Source of the DNA: Erpobdella octoculata
Taxonomy: Eukaryota; Annelida; Clitellata; Hirudinida; Erpobdellidae
Assembly: GCA_963978895.1 (NCBI GenBank)
Contig: OZ022239.1
Location: 30,401,906-30,465,905 of the forward strand
Length of the DNA stretch: 64,000 bases
Direction of reading: 5' to 3'
Made by a program: the position numbers and the translations under genes. The notes beneath the pieces are model-generated. The model saw nothing but the letters and a program-made list of their open reading frames with translations. It had not been told where the DNA came from and made no database searches. Shown in pieces: positions 23,778 to 37,201 of the stretch; the first letter of the stretch is position 1; each line of letters starts with the position of its first letter.

Positions 23778-24452
23778 CCTTAGGCTAAGCTACGCCTAAC
23801 ATTCCATCTATAGTTTGAAGCCTTGACAGAGGGGCGTTTTACCTAAATACACATTCTAATCAAAAACCTGGTAAAGGAGATAGATAAAGAGAATATAAGA
23901 AAACCATAAAATTTAAAACTTGCACTCAATGCACTTCATCGGAATTCTTCCAGGTAAACGATCATTTTGACATAGTGTTTTTCAATTTGATTTTCAAAGC
24001 ATGCTCTCTTTATTTTTTTCCACAAATCCCGCAGAGCTTCTAAACTATAAGTCAAAACAAACAAATAAATAACTTAACTTTTTTGCGTTACGTCATCAAT
24101 TCTCAAAAGGAGTTAGAGCTTTGTTTATTCGTAAAGAATCTAAATTAAGTGAAACAAGTTTTAGCTGATAAACGTTGTCTTCAGCCGAAAAAACGTGTCA
24201 ACAAAGACTTTTTAAACTTTGATCAAGCCCGAAAAAACGAAATTAAAAAAAAACTTGAAGAATATTATTAGTCCAGATAAAATTACAAAAGTCCTCGTGA
24301 AATATCATAGGGATTCAGCGATAGCGCAAGCGCATGTTGGCTTGGCAGATTAATATTTTTTGGCAAAATCATAGATTTGGTCATTTTAATATAACTGATA
24401 TTATTTATTTAAAAACTTATCATTCGAGTTCATTAGTTTTTTTTTTATTAAC
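23778..24452. other. AT-rich DNA, no feature recognised
   Basis: No convincing coding segment or repeat is seen on either strand before the Helitron-like 3' end at 24453. Confidence 0.4.
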
Positions 24453-24743
24453 TAGCGGGGTACCCAGTGGCGGCGCTAGGCATGGGCAAGGGTTGGCATT
24501 GGCCGCCCTCACAATGGTCTTGCCCAAAGTTTGCCCGTCCTCACAAAAAATTATTAAACTATAATTTTACAACAGTTGATTAAACATTAATGTAAATTTT
24601 ACCGTCTTTTAAAACACCGTGTCGTAGTTTTTATTTTAAAAGTAAAAGCAGTAAAAAATGTCACAAAATGCGAGAGTATGTTACATATAATGTTACTTTT
24701 AGTTCTATAATGTGCATAAACCTGAAATGTTATAGACAAGTAA

Positions 24744-27433
24744 ATGCCAAAACTGACCATGTCCTCCAATTTTGTCGTAATGCTAATTTTAATAGAGCAA
24801 ATGACTGTCACAAAACTTCTTCAGTCTGTTAATTTAGATTTATTAGCTGCTACAAATTTGATAACTGAAGTATTGAACGACTTCTTAAAAGAGCGTGATA
24901 ATCCCGAATTAGATAAATCATTGTGGAAAATCATGCATCGGATTTAATAGATATGTATAATCTTAAATGGGAGAAATAAAAAAAAAGAGGAAGGTTTCTA
25001 AAAAAACTACAGGAATCAGTAATAATGGAATCCACAGATGATCAACAAAATATCAATAGCTTTGATCATATTAAACTACACAAATTTTTACAAACTTTTA
25101 TTTAGGTTACAATTTCTGTTTGTGTGTGTGGCTTTCTCTGTACGCAAATCTTACAAGTAAAATTTAACCAGCTTTTTGACTAGCTAGGAAGCTGAAACTT
25201 TCAGCATAGCTTTATATTGGGTGGCAATGGTTCCACGACAAAACGTTCACAGACAAAATGTTCTACGACAAAATGTTCCCGACAAAACGTTCACGACACA
25301 ACGTTCACGACAAAAAGTTCACGACAAAATGATCACGACAAAATGAACACCGACAAAACGTTCACAGACAAAATGTTCAACGACAAAATGTTCAACGACA
25401 AAATGTTCACGACAAAACGTTCACGACAAAACGTTCACGACAAAACGTTCACGACACAACGTTCACGACAAAATGTTCACACTGAAAAATAAAAATTTTG
25501 TTTTATTATGTCAAGATCGCTTGCAAACTAATTATTAAGTCATTTTTTGTGATGTATCTATTCACCATTTTATTAACCTAAGCAAAGTATATGTGCATGA
25601 CAGCATGAAACTAATACGTATTGGCAACATCAAATGATCCTCAATTAATAAATAATTGTATGGAGTTATAGCTATTTGGCTTTTTTTTTTTCATCCATAT
25701 TTTGATCCTTCTTATCATCGTTCCATTTATTAACTAGTTAATGCCGGTTAATTGCTTTTGGATACCCTAACTTTTTAGTTTTTAATTGCTAGATATGCAT
25801 TTTCAATTCTAGTTGAAAAACGCAAGTAGCTGCATGCTGCTTTACCTAAGTCACCGTTTCGTTAATTAGCTAATTAAAGGAGGCTATATTGCTCTTGGAA
25901 GCCGATAACTTCTTAATCGCTAGGCTACAACGATCAAGACTTCTTTCTGTCGTTCACTTAATTAAAATTGAAACATCTAATGAATCTCAATTAATACCTA
26001 ATTGCATTTTTTTTCTTTTTAATCGGAGTTAATAAAGATTTCATATTTTGACCCTTTTAATCATCGTTCCATTTATTAACTAGTTAATGCGGGTTGGTTA
26101 ATTTTCTCTTTGATACCCTTAACTTTTTAATCTTTAGAATACAGCCATCAAACCTTATTTACGTAGTTTGCTTAACTGAAATTGAAAATTCAAACGATCT
26201 CAAATTAGTAACCAATTGTATTTTCCTATTATAGCTATCTCATTTCATCTGTTTTTTTCCTTCTTGCTGAAACAGTTTACAGTCCTCCGATCCATACTCA
26301 TCTGGTTGCCGTTTGAGTTAGGGGTATCAAAAAGGAAATTAACATTGCATTTACTATTGTTAACGTTTTATTTGCGCTCATTTTGTGAAACACAAAATAT
26401 TTTATCATTTAAAACTAAACTAAATTTAAAAGTTGCAATCGTGAACATTTTGTCGTGAACGTTGTGTCGTGAACGTTTTGTCGTGAACATTTTGTCGTTG
26501 AACATTTTGTCTGTGAACATTTCGTCTGTGAACATTTTGTCTGTGAACATTTTGTCGTGAACATTTTGTCGTGAACGTTGTGTCGTGAACGTTTTGTCGT
26601 GAACATTTTGTCGTTGAACATTTTGTCTGTGAACATTTTGTCTGTGAACATTTTGTCTGTGAACATTTTGTCTGTGAACATTTTGTCGTCAACATCTTGT
26701 CGTGAACGTTGTGTCGTGAACGTTTTGTCGGGAACATTTTGTCGTTGAACATTTTGTCTGTGAACGTTTTGTCGTGACACCGGTGGCAATACATGATTCA
26801 ATAAAAAAAACTTAATTTAAACATCTTTCGTAGTTCTAAATCGAGAATATTTGAAATTAAAATTTGTGTTAAAAAACTCGTTTTTTCCTTTTTTGTTCAC
26901 ATGTTTGGATACTATCATAGTGGAATTAAAACGTAGATTTTCATTTGAAAATTTTTCATTGATGAAGAGTCTTCAATTTCTGGATCGTAAACATAATGGA
27001 TTTCTTGAAATAGATAGTATGAAATTTATGGCTGAGTTTTATCAACTCAATATTTCTGATTTGCAAGTTGAATGTCACAGTACTAAGCATTTAATGCAAA
27101 AAAATCAACGTAATTGCAATCATTGATTGATTTGCTCCAATTTCTAAAGCCTTACAAAGATGCATTCTATGAACTTTGGAGACTGATGCAATTGCTCGCT
27201 GACTGCCGTTGGTGAGCTCTGCTGGTTGTGAGCGTAGTTTTTCGAAACTTCGGATTATAAACACCTACCTTCGAAACGGTATGTTTGACATTCGTCTAGC
27301 TGACATAAGTACAATAACAATGAACCGGGAACGTGCTGAAAATATTGAACTTTATGATGTTATTGATAAATTTTGTAGTTCATACAACAATTGTCGTATC
27401 GTTGTATGCTTATTTAAATCTTTTTTTGATGTC
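24744..27433 (+). pseudogene. hAT transposase in three pieces
   Basis: 24744-24944 encodes TKLLQSVNLDLLAATNLI and FLKERD, like the middle of BED/hAT transposases. 26851-27123 encodes the region with LDTIIVELKRRFS before the dimerisation domain. 27209-27433 encodes the dimerisation domain (VSSAGCERSFSKLRIINTYL). Foldback element A (25229-26781) separates the first two pieces and stops separate the others. The catalytic core is not continuous. Confidence 0.7.
25229..26781 (+). mobile_element. Foldback MULE-like element, copy A
   Basis: Starts GGTTCCACGACAAAACG and ends CGTTTTGTCGTGACACC. The flanks are GGTGGCAAT at 25220-25228 and 26782-26790, an exact 9-bp duplication. Each end is a tandem array of 14-15 bp units (ACGACAAAATGTTC type), about 255 bp on the left (25233-25485) and about 340 bp on the right (26440-26781) in inverted order. 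The AT-rich middle has three diverged units of about 300 bp. Non-coding; repeat-derived frames occur on all strands. The 9-bp duplication suggests MULE transposition. Confidence 0.88.
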
Positions 27434-27594
27434 TAAGTTAAGTGCTTTGTGTTGGTTTTGAACTTACTTTTAGAAATATATTTGTGTTCCAAAAAACTTG
27501 TATTCCTTGGTTATTGTCTAACTAAGGGGATATTTTATAGTGTGTGATGCTGCACTTAAGCGTTCCTTAAAAATACTTTGACATAAATTCTGTG

Positions 27595-29079
27595 GGTGTC
27601 ACGACAAAACGTTCACAGACAAAATGTTCAACGACAAAATGTTCCCGACAAAACGTTCACGACACAACGTTCACGACAAAATGTTCACGACAAAATGTTC
27701 ACAGACAAAATGTTCACAGACAAAATGTTCACAGACAAAATTTTCAACGACAAAATGTTCACGACAAAACGTTCACGACACAACGTTCACGACAAAATGT
27801 TCACGACAAAATGTTCACAGACAAAATGTTCACAGACAAAATGTTCAACGAAAAAATGTTCACGACAAAACGTTCACGACACAACGTTCACGACAAAATG
27901 TTCACGATTGCAACTTTTAAATTTAGTTTAGTTTTAAATGATAAAATATTTTGTGTTTCACAAAATGAGCGCAAATAAAACGTTAACAATAGTAAATGCA
28001 ATGTTAATTTCCTCTTTGATACCCCTAACTCAAACGATGAGTATGGATCGGAGGACTGTAAACTGTTTCAGCAAGAAGGAAAAAAACAGATGAAATGAGA
28101 TAGCTATAATAGTAAAATACAATTGGTTACTAATTTGAGATTGTTTGAATTTTCAATTTCAATTAAGCAAACGACGTAAATAAGGTTTGATGGCTGTATT
28201 CTAAAGATTAAAAAGTTAAGGGTATCCAAGAGAAAATTAACCAACCCGCATTAACTAGTTAATAAATGGAACGATGATTAAAAGGGTCGAAATATGAAAT
28301 CTTTATTAACTCCGATTAAAAAAAAAAAGAAATGCAATTAATTAGGTATTAATTGAGATTTATTTGATGTTTCAATTTTAATTAAGTGAACGTCAGAAAG
28401 AAGCCTTGATCGTTGTAGCCTAGCAATTAAGAAGTTATCGGCTTCCAAGAGCAATAAGCCTCCTTTAATTAGCTAATTAACGTAACGGTGACTTGGGTAA
28501 AGCAGCATGCAGCTACTTGCGTTTTTCAACTAGAATTGAAAATACATCTCTAACAATTAAAAACTAAAAAGTTAGGGTACCCAAAAACAACTAACCGGCA
28601 TCAACTAGTTAATAAATGGAACGATGATAAGAAGGATCAAAATATGGATGAAAAAGAAAAAAGCCAAATGGCCATAACTCCATACAATTATTTATTAATT
28701 GAAGATCATTTGATGTTGCCAATACGTATTAGTTTCATGCTGTCATGCACATATACTTTGTAAATAAAATGGTGAATAGACACATCACTAAAAATGACTT
28801 AATAATTAGTTTGCAAGCGATCTTGACATAATAAAACAAAATTTTTATTTTTCAGTGTGAACATTTGTGCGTGAACATTTTTCGTGAACGTTTTGTCGTG
28901 AACGTTTTGTCGTGAACATTTTGTCGTTGAACATTTTGTCGTTGAACATTTTGTCTGTGAACGTTTTGTCGGTGTTCATTTTGTCGTGAACATTTTGTCG
29001 TGAACGTTGTGTCGTGAACGTTTTGTCGGGAACGTTTTGTCGTTGAACATTTTGTCTGTGAACGTTTTGTCGTGGAACC
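27595..29079 (-). mobile_element. Foldback MULE-like element, copy B (inverted)
   Basis: Same family as copy A but reversed: it starts GGTGTCACGACAAAACG and ends CGTTTTGTCGTGGAACC. The flanks are AATTCTGTG at 27586-27594 and 29080-29088, exact and different from copy A. So B is an independent insertion and not a segmental inversion. The internal sequence is the reverse complement of A with scattered differences. Arrays lie at 27599-27906 and 28856-29075. Confidence 0.88.
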
Positions 29080-29310
29080 AATTCTGTGATATCATTCCAC
29101 GAAATTTAGTTACCACCAAGTAAAATCACAAGTTTAGTTACGACATTTAGTAACAATAAATTCACTAGCAAATGCATTGTCATTGTGATTAACCTTAACA
29201 AGTTAAATGCATGTTAGGTTTGCCATGTCAATGCTTGCTCGACCTGAATTTTGTTTGCCCAAATGTTGCCCACCCACTCCTGAAATCCTAGCGCCGCAAC
29301 TGGGGGTACC

Positions 29311-29397
29311 CGGTGCTGCCCGGGGTTTTTCTAATGCTTGTCTTTCTCGCTCCCGTTTCCTTCCCCACTTTCTCTCCCGTTCCCGTTCAATTATGTA
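29311..29397 (-). mobile_element. Remainder of a Helitron-like element split by the hAT insertion
   Basis: CGGTGCTGCCCGGGGTTTTTCTAATGC and the CCCGTTCCCGTT minisatellite continue the family whose 3' end (minus strand, GCTAG then T) is at 24453-24464. Confidence 0.6.
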
Positions 29398-29408
29398 TAT
29401 GTATGTAA

Positions 29409-29486
29409 ATATATATATATATATATATACTATTGGTAAATATATATATATATACAATTGGTAAATATATATATATATATACTATT

Positions 29487-29533
<47 letters not shown>

Positions 29534-29537
29534 TATT

Positions 29538-29584
<47 letters not shown>

Positions 29585-29652
29585 TATTGGTAAATATATA
29601 TATATATATATATATACTATTGGTAAATATATATATATATCTATATACTATT

Positions 29653-29740
<88 letters not shown>
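29409..29740. repeat. (TA)n interrupted by CTATTGGTAAA units
   Basis: Seven or eight blocks of (TA)n are each joined by the 11-bp sequence ACTATTGGTAA (one variant CAATTGGTAA), ending in a pure (TA)n of about 38 units. It is a higher-order microsatellite. Confidence 0.9.
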
Positions 29741-29742
<2 letters not shown>

Positions 29743-30452
29743 TAAACGAACAACTAAGTAGTGGCATTATTTTAAGTTGTTTCTACTTCGTTTCTTTTAA
29801 ATCGTTTACGTCTTACGTGATAGCTTTCATCATAAAAACATATATGTTTCATGCATATGAACATGCAAAAAAAATTTTTACATTACATCATGTAGCCTAT
29901 AAATTATAAACACAGATATATATATATACTAGTGGTAAAAAACCAAAAAATAGTTTTATTCGATAGGCTGTTAAATTAGGTCTAGCCTAGAAATCTCACA
30001 ACTTATGCGATGATTTGTTGTTAATTTTAGAAATTTATTGTAATTTACAAAGCCAGAAAACAGTAGACTGCATTTCTACGGTCCAGATTTTTTGAGTCAA
30101 ATTTCAGTAATCATATTGATAAACAAGATGACTAAGTCATTCTCTGGCAATCAGGCAAGGTTACAAAATTCACCAAGCTGAAACAATAACACTCTAAACA
30201 GCTTTGGCAACATATCTCATGCTCAAATTAGCTGCATAACTAGAAAATTTAATCAGGATTAAAATTAGTCATATCAGGTAAGCCATGGCAGCAAATCAAT
30301 AACTGCGAGTGTAACCAAGTAGTACTTTAATACTTAAACAGCTGTTATCCATAGGGTTATAAAACAATTAGTTCATAATATTAATTGTACAATTACATTT
30401 ACCCTCGCACAAATTACTTTAGAAATTAAAAACCATCAAATAGATTTTAATA
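29741..30452. other. AT-rich DNA downstream of NKAP
   Basis: No coding signal. It should contain the NKAP 3' UTR (minus strand). TTTATT-type complements of AATAAA occur but I cannot choose a poly(A) site. Confidence 0.4.
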
Positions 30453-32570
<2,118 letters not shown>

Positions 32571-32929
32571 CTGGAATTTGATGTTTTATTTTTTATATAT
32601 AAATATAAGGGTATGGTCAAATGCAAATGCTAAAATATATTTTGAAGTATAAAATGGTTAGCGAGCATAAAGCAGTTAAAACGACAATTAAACACATACA
32701 AAACTAAAATTTGGCATTAGACTAGGCAGGCGCATAAAAAATTAAAAAAAATTTTTCTTTTTTTTTAAAATATTATTAAAGTTTACATTAACAGAATAAA
32801 AAAATTGCAAAAATTTTATTATGTGACCTAAATTAATGAATATATAGCGTTTTGAACATCTAAAGTAGATGCAGCAGATCTTGAGCCTTAAGGCTAAGAA
32901 AGTGAGGCAAGCGAGGTTACCCTCTGCAC

Positions 32930-33780
32930 ATAACTCAAGCGCATAGATGCAGCATTTTTTGTCAATATCATCTTATTTAAAATGCGGATTTCATTAGTTG
33001 AGAGAGCACCTACAGCAATTTTGCGCACCTATTCTTTTAGAAGAAAAGCTAAACTTATTGTTTAAAAAAATAAAAAAGTTCTCGGATTTCAAATTCAAAA
33101 GTTATATGTAGTCAAAGTTTTATTGTTTTTATGACATGCTTGGTATAACCTTCGTTCACATATCAAATTAATATACTTTAATATACTTAATCCTATTACC
33201 ATAACATTTATATCCGTTATAGATTAGTGTCTCTAGTTTTTAAATTTAAAAAAAATAATATTGAAATACGTTTACTTATAAAGTTATTCAATTTTTGCGC
33301 ATGCACCGCTTCCACATCTAGCCGGAACTCGAGCGCTCAGATGCGGCATTTTTCGCCAATACCGTCTTATTTCAAACACGGATTTAATCAGTTGGGCATA
33401 TTCTTTTAGAAGAAAAGCTAAACTTTTTTATAAAAAAATTAAAAAGTTTTTTCGGATTTCAAATTCCAATGTTATATGTAGTCAAAGTTGTAATGTTTTT
33501 ACAACATAGATTTTTTTGGTATCACTTTCCTTCACATAGCAAATTAGTATAGTTAACTTTGTCCTATTAAAATAAGACTTATACACATTATAGGTTAATG
33601 TTTCTAGTTATGAAACTTCAAAAAATTAATATTATAACATGTTTAGGTACAAAGTTATTCACTTTTTCCTACATGTACCTTTTCCACATCTACACGTAAC
33701 TCGAGCGCTCAGATGCTGCATTTTTTGCCAAAACCGTCTTATTTCAAACACAGATTTCATTAGTTGGTTTTTTATCATTT
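32930..33780. repeat. Tandem repeat, unit about 375-392 bp, 2.2 copies
   Basis: The segment around GCTCAGATGCGGCATTTTTCGCCAATACCGTC recurs at about 32931, 33323 and 33697. Each is followed by TCTTTTAGAAGAAAAGCTAAAC and TTATATGTAGTCAAAGTT. The last copy runs into the TTCCCGCTTGCTCTCCCG minisatellite. It lies in the proposed NKAP intron 1. Confidence 0.8.
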
Positions 33781-34229
33781 TTCTCTCTTGCTCCCGTTTC
33801 CGTTCCCGCTTGCTCTCCCGTTTCCGTTCCCGCTCATTTTTTCTTTTCCACTCTTTCATAACTTATTTTAGCCCATAAAACGTAAAATAGATTTGCTAAG
33901 AGTTGCTTGAAGGCTTCAAACGTTGTTACGTAAACAAAATTTGAATTTTATTATGCAATTACCTTCGATGGTCGTACATAGGAACTTTTGGCCTGGAAAG
34001 TTAAGAAGGGGAAACAGTTAAGAAGGTTTGGACTCCTTCTCTGATCCCCCGGCTCAGGGGGCCAAAAAACCTTCCGGGCCAAAAGTGCCTATACATGATC
34101 ATTGCATAAGTTTTCGAAGCACGGTTTACAATTGCGTAACAGGCATTACTTGCTAATGGACTTCTTAATATTAAGAAGTCCATGACTTGCATAATGTGAC
34201 CAATTGTGCATTATTACAAATTATTAAGA

Positions 34230-34413
34230 GATAGATGGGGCAGGAAAGCGACCGGAATCGGGAAAGTAACCGGGAGCGGGAAAGCGACCGGAAGTGGGAG
34301 AGAATTGCGGGAACGGGAAAGCGACCGGGAGAGAAAACGGGGAATTAAACGGGAGCTAGAGAAAAACGATAAAAAACTCTAAAAACCACCGAGCAACGCC
34401 GGGTACCCGCTAG
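34230..34413 (+). mobile_element. Helitron-like 3' end with minisatellite
   Basis: GGGAAAGCGACCGGGAGC-type units are followed by AAAAACCACCGAGCAACGC, the palindrome CGGGTACCCG and CTAG then T (34410-34414). The best copy of this 3' end. From 34427 to about 34570 the opposite-strand 5' part of the family follows (CACCCGCTCCGCTCATTTTG ... GCAATGCATAAAGGAC). Confidence 0.65.
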
Positions 34414-34587
34414 TATATATATATATTTCCCGCTCGCTCACCCGCTCCGCTCATTTTGTGACGGATTTCAATTTTTTTTCTCTATATTTGATTCCCCTTG
34501 ACTCTCAAGGTTGTGTGAAAATTTCATTATTATCGGATGAATGGTGTAGCAATGCATAAAGGACATACATACAAACATTCATATATA

Positions 34588-35894
34588 TATATATATATAT
34601 ATATAAAAGAACATGTCCTGACTGACTGACTGATAATCAACGCTGAGCTCAAACGCCTCATCCTAGGAACGTGAAATTTGGAACTTATATTACTTTTATT
34701 GCGTAAGCATCCACTAAGAAAGGATTTTTGAAAGTGTTGCTCCTGAGGGGAAGAAACTGGAAAATAAACTTTTTTCTAAAACAATGTATATCTCGAAAAC
34801 CAAAAATGAGGAGATTTTGAAATTTGGTATATGGATTCTTCTTGAAAAATAAAAAGATACCTGTTTCACCATTTTTTGAAAATTTGGTTTCCCGGACCTC
34901 AAATGTGGGTTGGAAAATTGGGCTATTTGGTTTTTAAAGTAGCTGCTACTCAAAAACTGTGAATGCTACAGGAGTAAAAATTAGTATTTAGTTTCTACTA
35001 CAAAAATAATGAAATACGTGTTTTAGCAATTTTTAAAAATTCGGTTTCCAGGACTTCAAATGTGGGGTGGAAAATAGGGTTATTTGTTTTCTAAAGTAAC
35101 TGCTACTAAAAAACTGTAAATACCACAGATGTAAAAATTAGTAGTTAGTTTCTATTCTAAAAATAAAGATATACGTGTTTTACCATTTTTTAAAAATTTG
35201 GTTTCCAGGACCTCAAATGTGGGGTGGAAAATAAGGTTATTTGGTTTTTAAAGTAACTGCTACTCAAAAACTGTAAATGCTACAAAAGTAAAATAAGTAT
35301 TTAGTTTCTACTCTAAAAATAATGATATACGTGTTTCACCATTTTTTGAAAATTTGGTTTCCAGGACCTCAAATGTGAAGTGGAAAAAGGGTTATTTGAT
35401 TTTAAAGTAACTGCTACTCAAAAACTGTAAGTGCTACAGATGTGAAAATTAGTATTTTGAGGTTTTGTGCCGGTTAAAAGTAGATGAGTTCAGTTTATCA
35501 CCGGACGGATGGGCCAAGCCGTTATTTTAAGGTCTTCATAAAGCCCTGCCCAAACCTTAAATCAAGGTGGGACGGGCCGAGATTTTTAACCAAGTATATA
35601 GACAATTTAGTGATTTTAGGGTGTTCAGACGGGCCGGGCTAAACCTGAAGTCAAGGTGGGACGGGCCGAAGTTTTTCATCAAGTATATAGAACTTCTAGG
35701 CCTGTAAAAAACGGACTGGGCCCATATTAGACGGGCCGTGCTGGGCCAGGAATTTCGGTTTTTGAAACGGGCTGGGCCAAGTTGTCGACGGGCCGAGTTG
35801 AGACCTAAAAAATGAACCGTGCAGTACTCTACTATGTATGCACGGTTCAAATTCTCTAATTTCATGCGAGCGAAGCCGCTACGGGCACTGCTAG
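34588..35894 (+). mobile_element. Non-autonomous Helitron, second copy
   Basis: From TATATAAAAGAACATGTCCTG to GGGCACTGCTAG then T. It matches the copy at 20033-21231 along the body, with four or so internal units of about 170 bp, and has an extra GGGCCGGGC-rich tail (35590-35860) before the 3' hairpin. The exact 5' start is hidden in (TA)n. Confidence 0.8.
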
Positions 35895-35915
35895 TATATA
35901 TATATATATATATAT

Positions 35916-37083
35916 TAGGGATGTCACGGGTAGTACTTTTTGGAGTTTTCGGGTTCGGGTTTGTGAAACTAGAATTTTCGGGTTCGGGTTTGTGAAACTA
36001 GAGTTTTCGGGTTCGGGTTTGTAAAACTCGAGTTTTCGGGTTCGGGTTTGTGAAACTCAGGTTTTCGGGTTCGGGTTTGTAGTTTATCAAAAACCGGGTT
36101 CGGGTACTGGCTTATGATTTCAAATTCCTGGATTGATTTTAAATTTACCTAGTGTATATACATATACAAACGAGAGCGATCAATTCATCCATTGGACATT
36201 ACACGTATTGAATAAACTCTAACAAGTTATTTTTTTAACTTTCCAAATAATGTGATTTCTTTGGCCGAAGGAGGCTTAATTATTTTAGCTCGTTCGTGGC
36301 TCGGTCCGGCCAGAGAATCAGGCGGATTAGTGGTCTAGCTTACACACTCACCAATAAAATGACCTATTTGTGTTATTTGTTATGCAAAGGTGATAATACA
36401 AAACTTGCAGGGCTTGCGATTAGTATAATACGTTACCTCTTAAATTATTATAATTTATTAATTTCTTTCGCAGCTCGGTCCGGTCGGGTAATCAGGCGGA
36501 TTAATGTCCTAGCTTACACATTTGCCAATAAAATAACTGTGGCGCATAGATCATTTATAGACTTTGCCAGTTAAAGTTTAGGATTATGCAAGATTATCTT
36601 TATAACAAAGGGTCTTTGTTATATCAGAAAAACTTTGAGTATATGAATGAATAAATATAAGGTTATATAACTGAAATAAAAAGTTTAGAGTCATGGCTAT
36701 CTGCGATTTCTTCGACCGAAGGAGGCTTAATTATTTTAGTTCGTTCGCGGCTCGGTCCGGCCTGATAATCAAACGGATTAGTGGTTTAGTTTACACAATC
36801 ACTAATAAAATGACGTATTTGTGTTATTTGTTACGCAAAGGTGATAATACAAAACTTTTACGCTCGCGATTAGTGTAATATGTTACGTCAACAAAACTTG
36901 TAATTTATTAATCTCTAAGACACAGCTTTTATAAAGATTTATTTGTTCACAACTCCGAGTTCGGGTATTAGGCTTATAAATTTTCGGGTTCGGGTATCAA
37001 GTTTTGACATTTTCGGGTTCGAGTTCGGGTATCAGAAAAAGACCGGGAAGTACCGAACTCGGGTTCGGGTACCCGTGACATCC

Positions 37084-37086
<3 letters not shown>
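35916..37086 (-). mobile_element. hAT-like MITE with GGGTTC arrays, copy 2 (inverted)
   Basis: TAGGGATGTCACGGGTA at the left and its complement at the right end, reversed relative to 10625-11966. Flanks are ATATATAT on both sides, but inside (TA)n, so the duplication is only consistent. The same three internal units are visible. It lies in the proposed NKAP intron 1. Confidence 0.75.
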
Positions 37087-37121
<35 letters not shown>

Positions 37122-37201
37122 TGTTTGTATGTATGTCCAAATTTTGGCCGAATTATTTTTGGCTGATAACTATATTGATGAGGTCTCCTCATAACTCATA
37201 T

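Larger units (their letters stand above)
24465..29302 (+). mobile_element. hAT element, 4.8 kb, exact 8-bp duplication, hosting two foldback elements
   Basis: Starts CAGTGGCGGCGCTAGG and ends CCTAGCGCCGCAACTG (15 of 16 inverted matches). The flanks are GGGGTACC (24457-24464 and 29303-29310), exact. It split a Helitron-like repeat: CTAGCGGGGTACC before it joins CGGTGCTGCCCGGGG after it. Inside are transposase pieces at 24744-24944, 26851-27123 and 27209-27433, and two inverted copies of a foldback element. Confidence 0.9.

Noticed and set aside
25229..29079. Possible CRISPR array or Lys/Gln/Asn-rich repeat proteins (NVHDKMFTDKMF)
   Set aside because: The repeats are head-to-tail without unique spacers, in a eukaryotic genome, and form the ends of foldback transposons. 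Frames are open on several strands by repeat periodicity.
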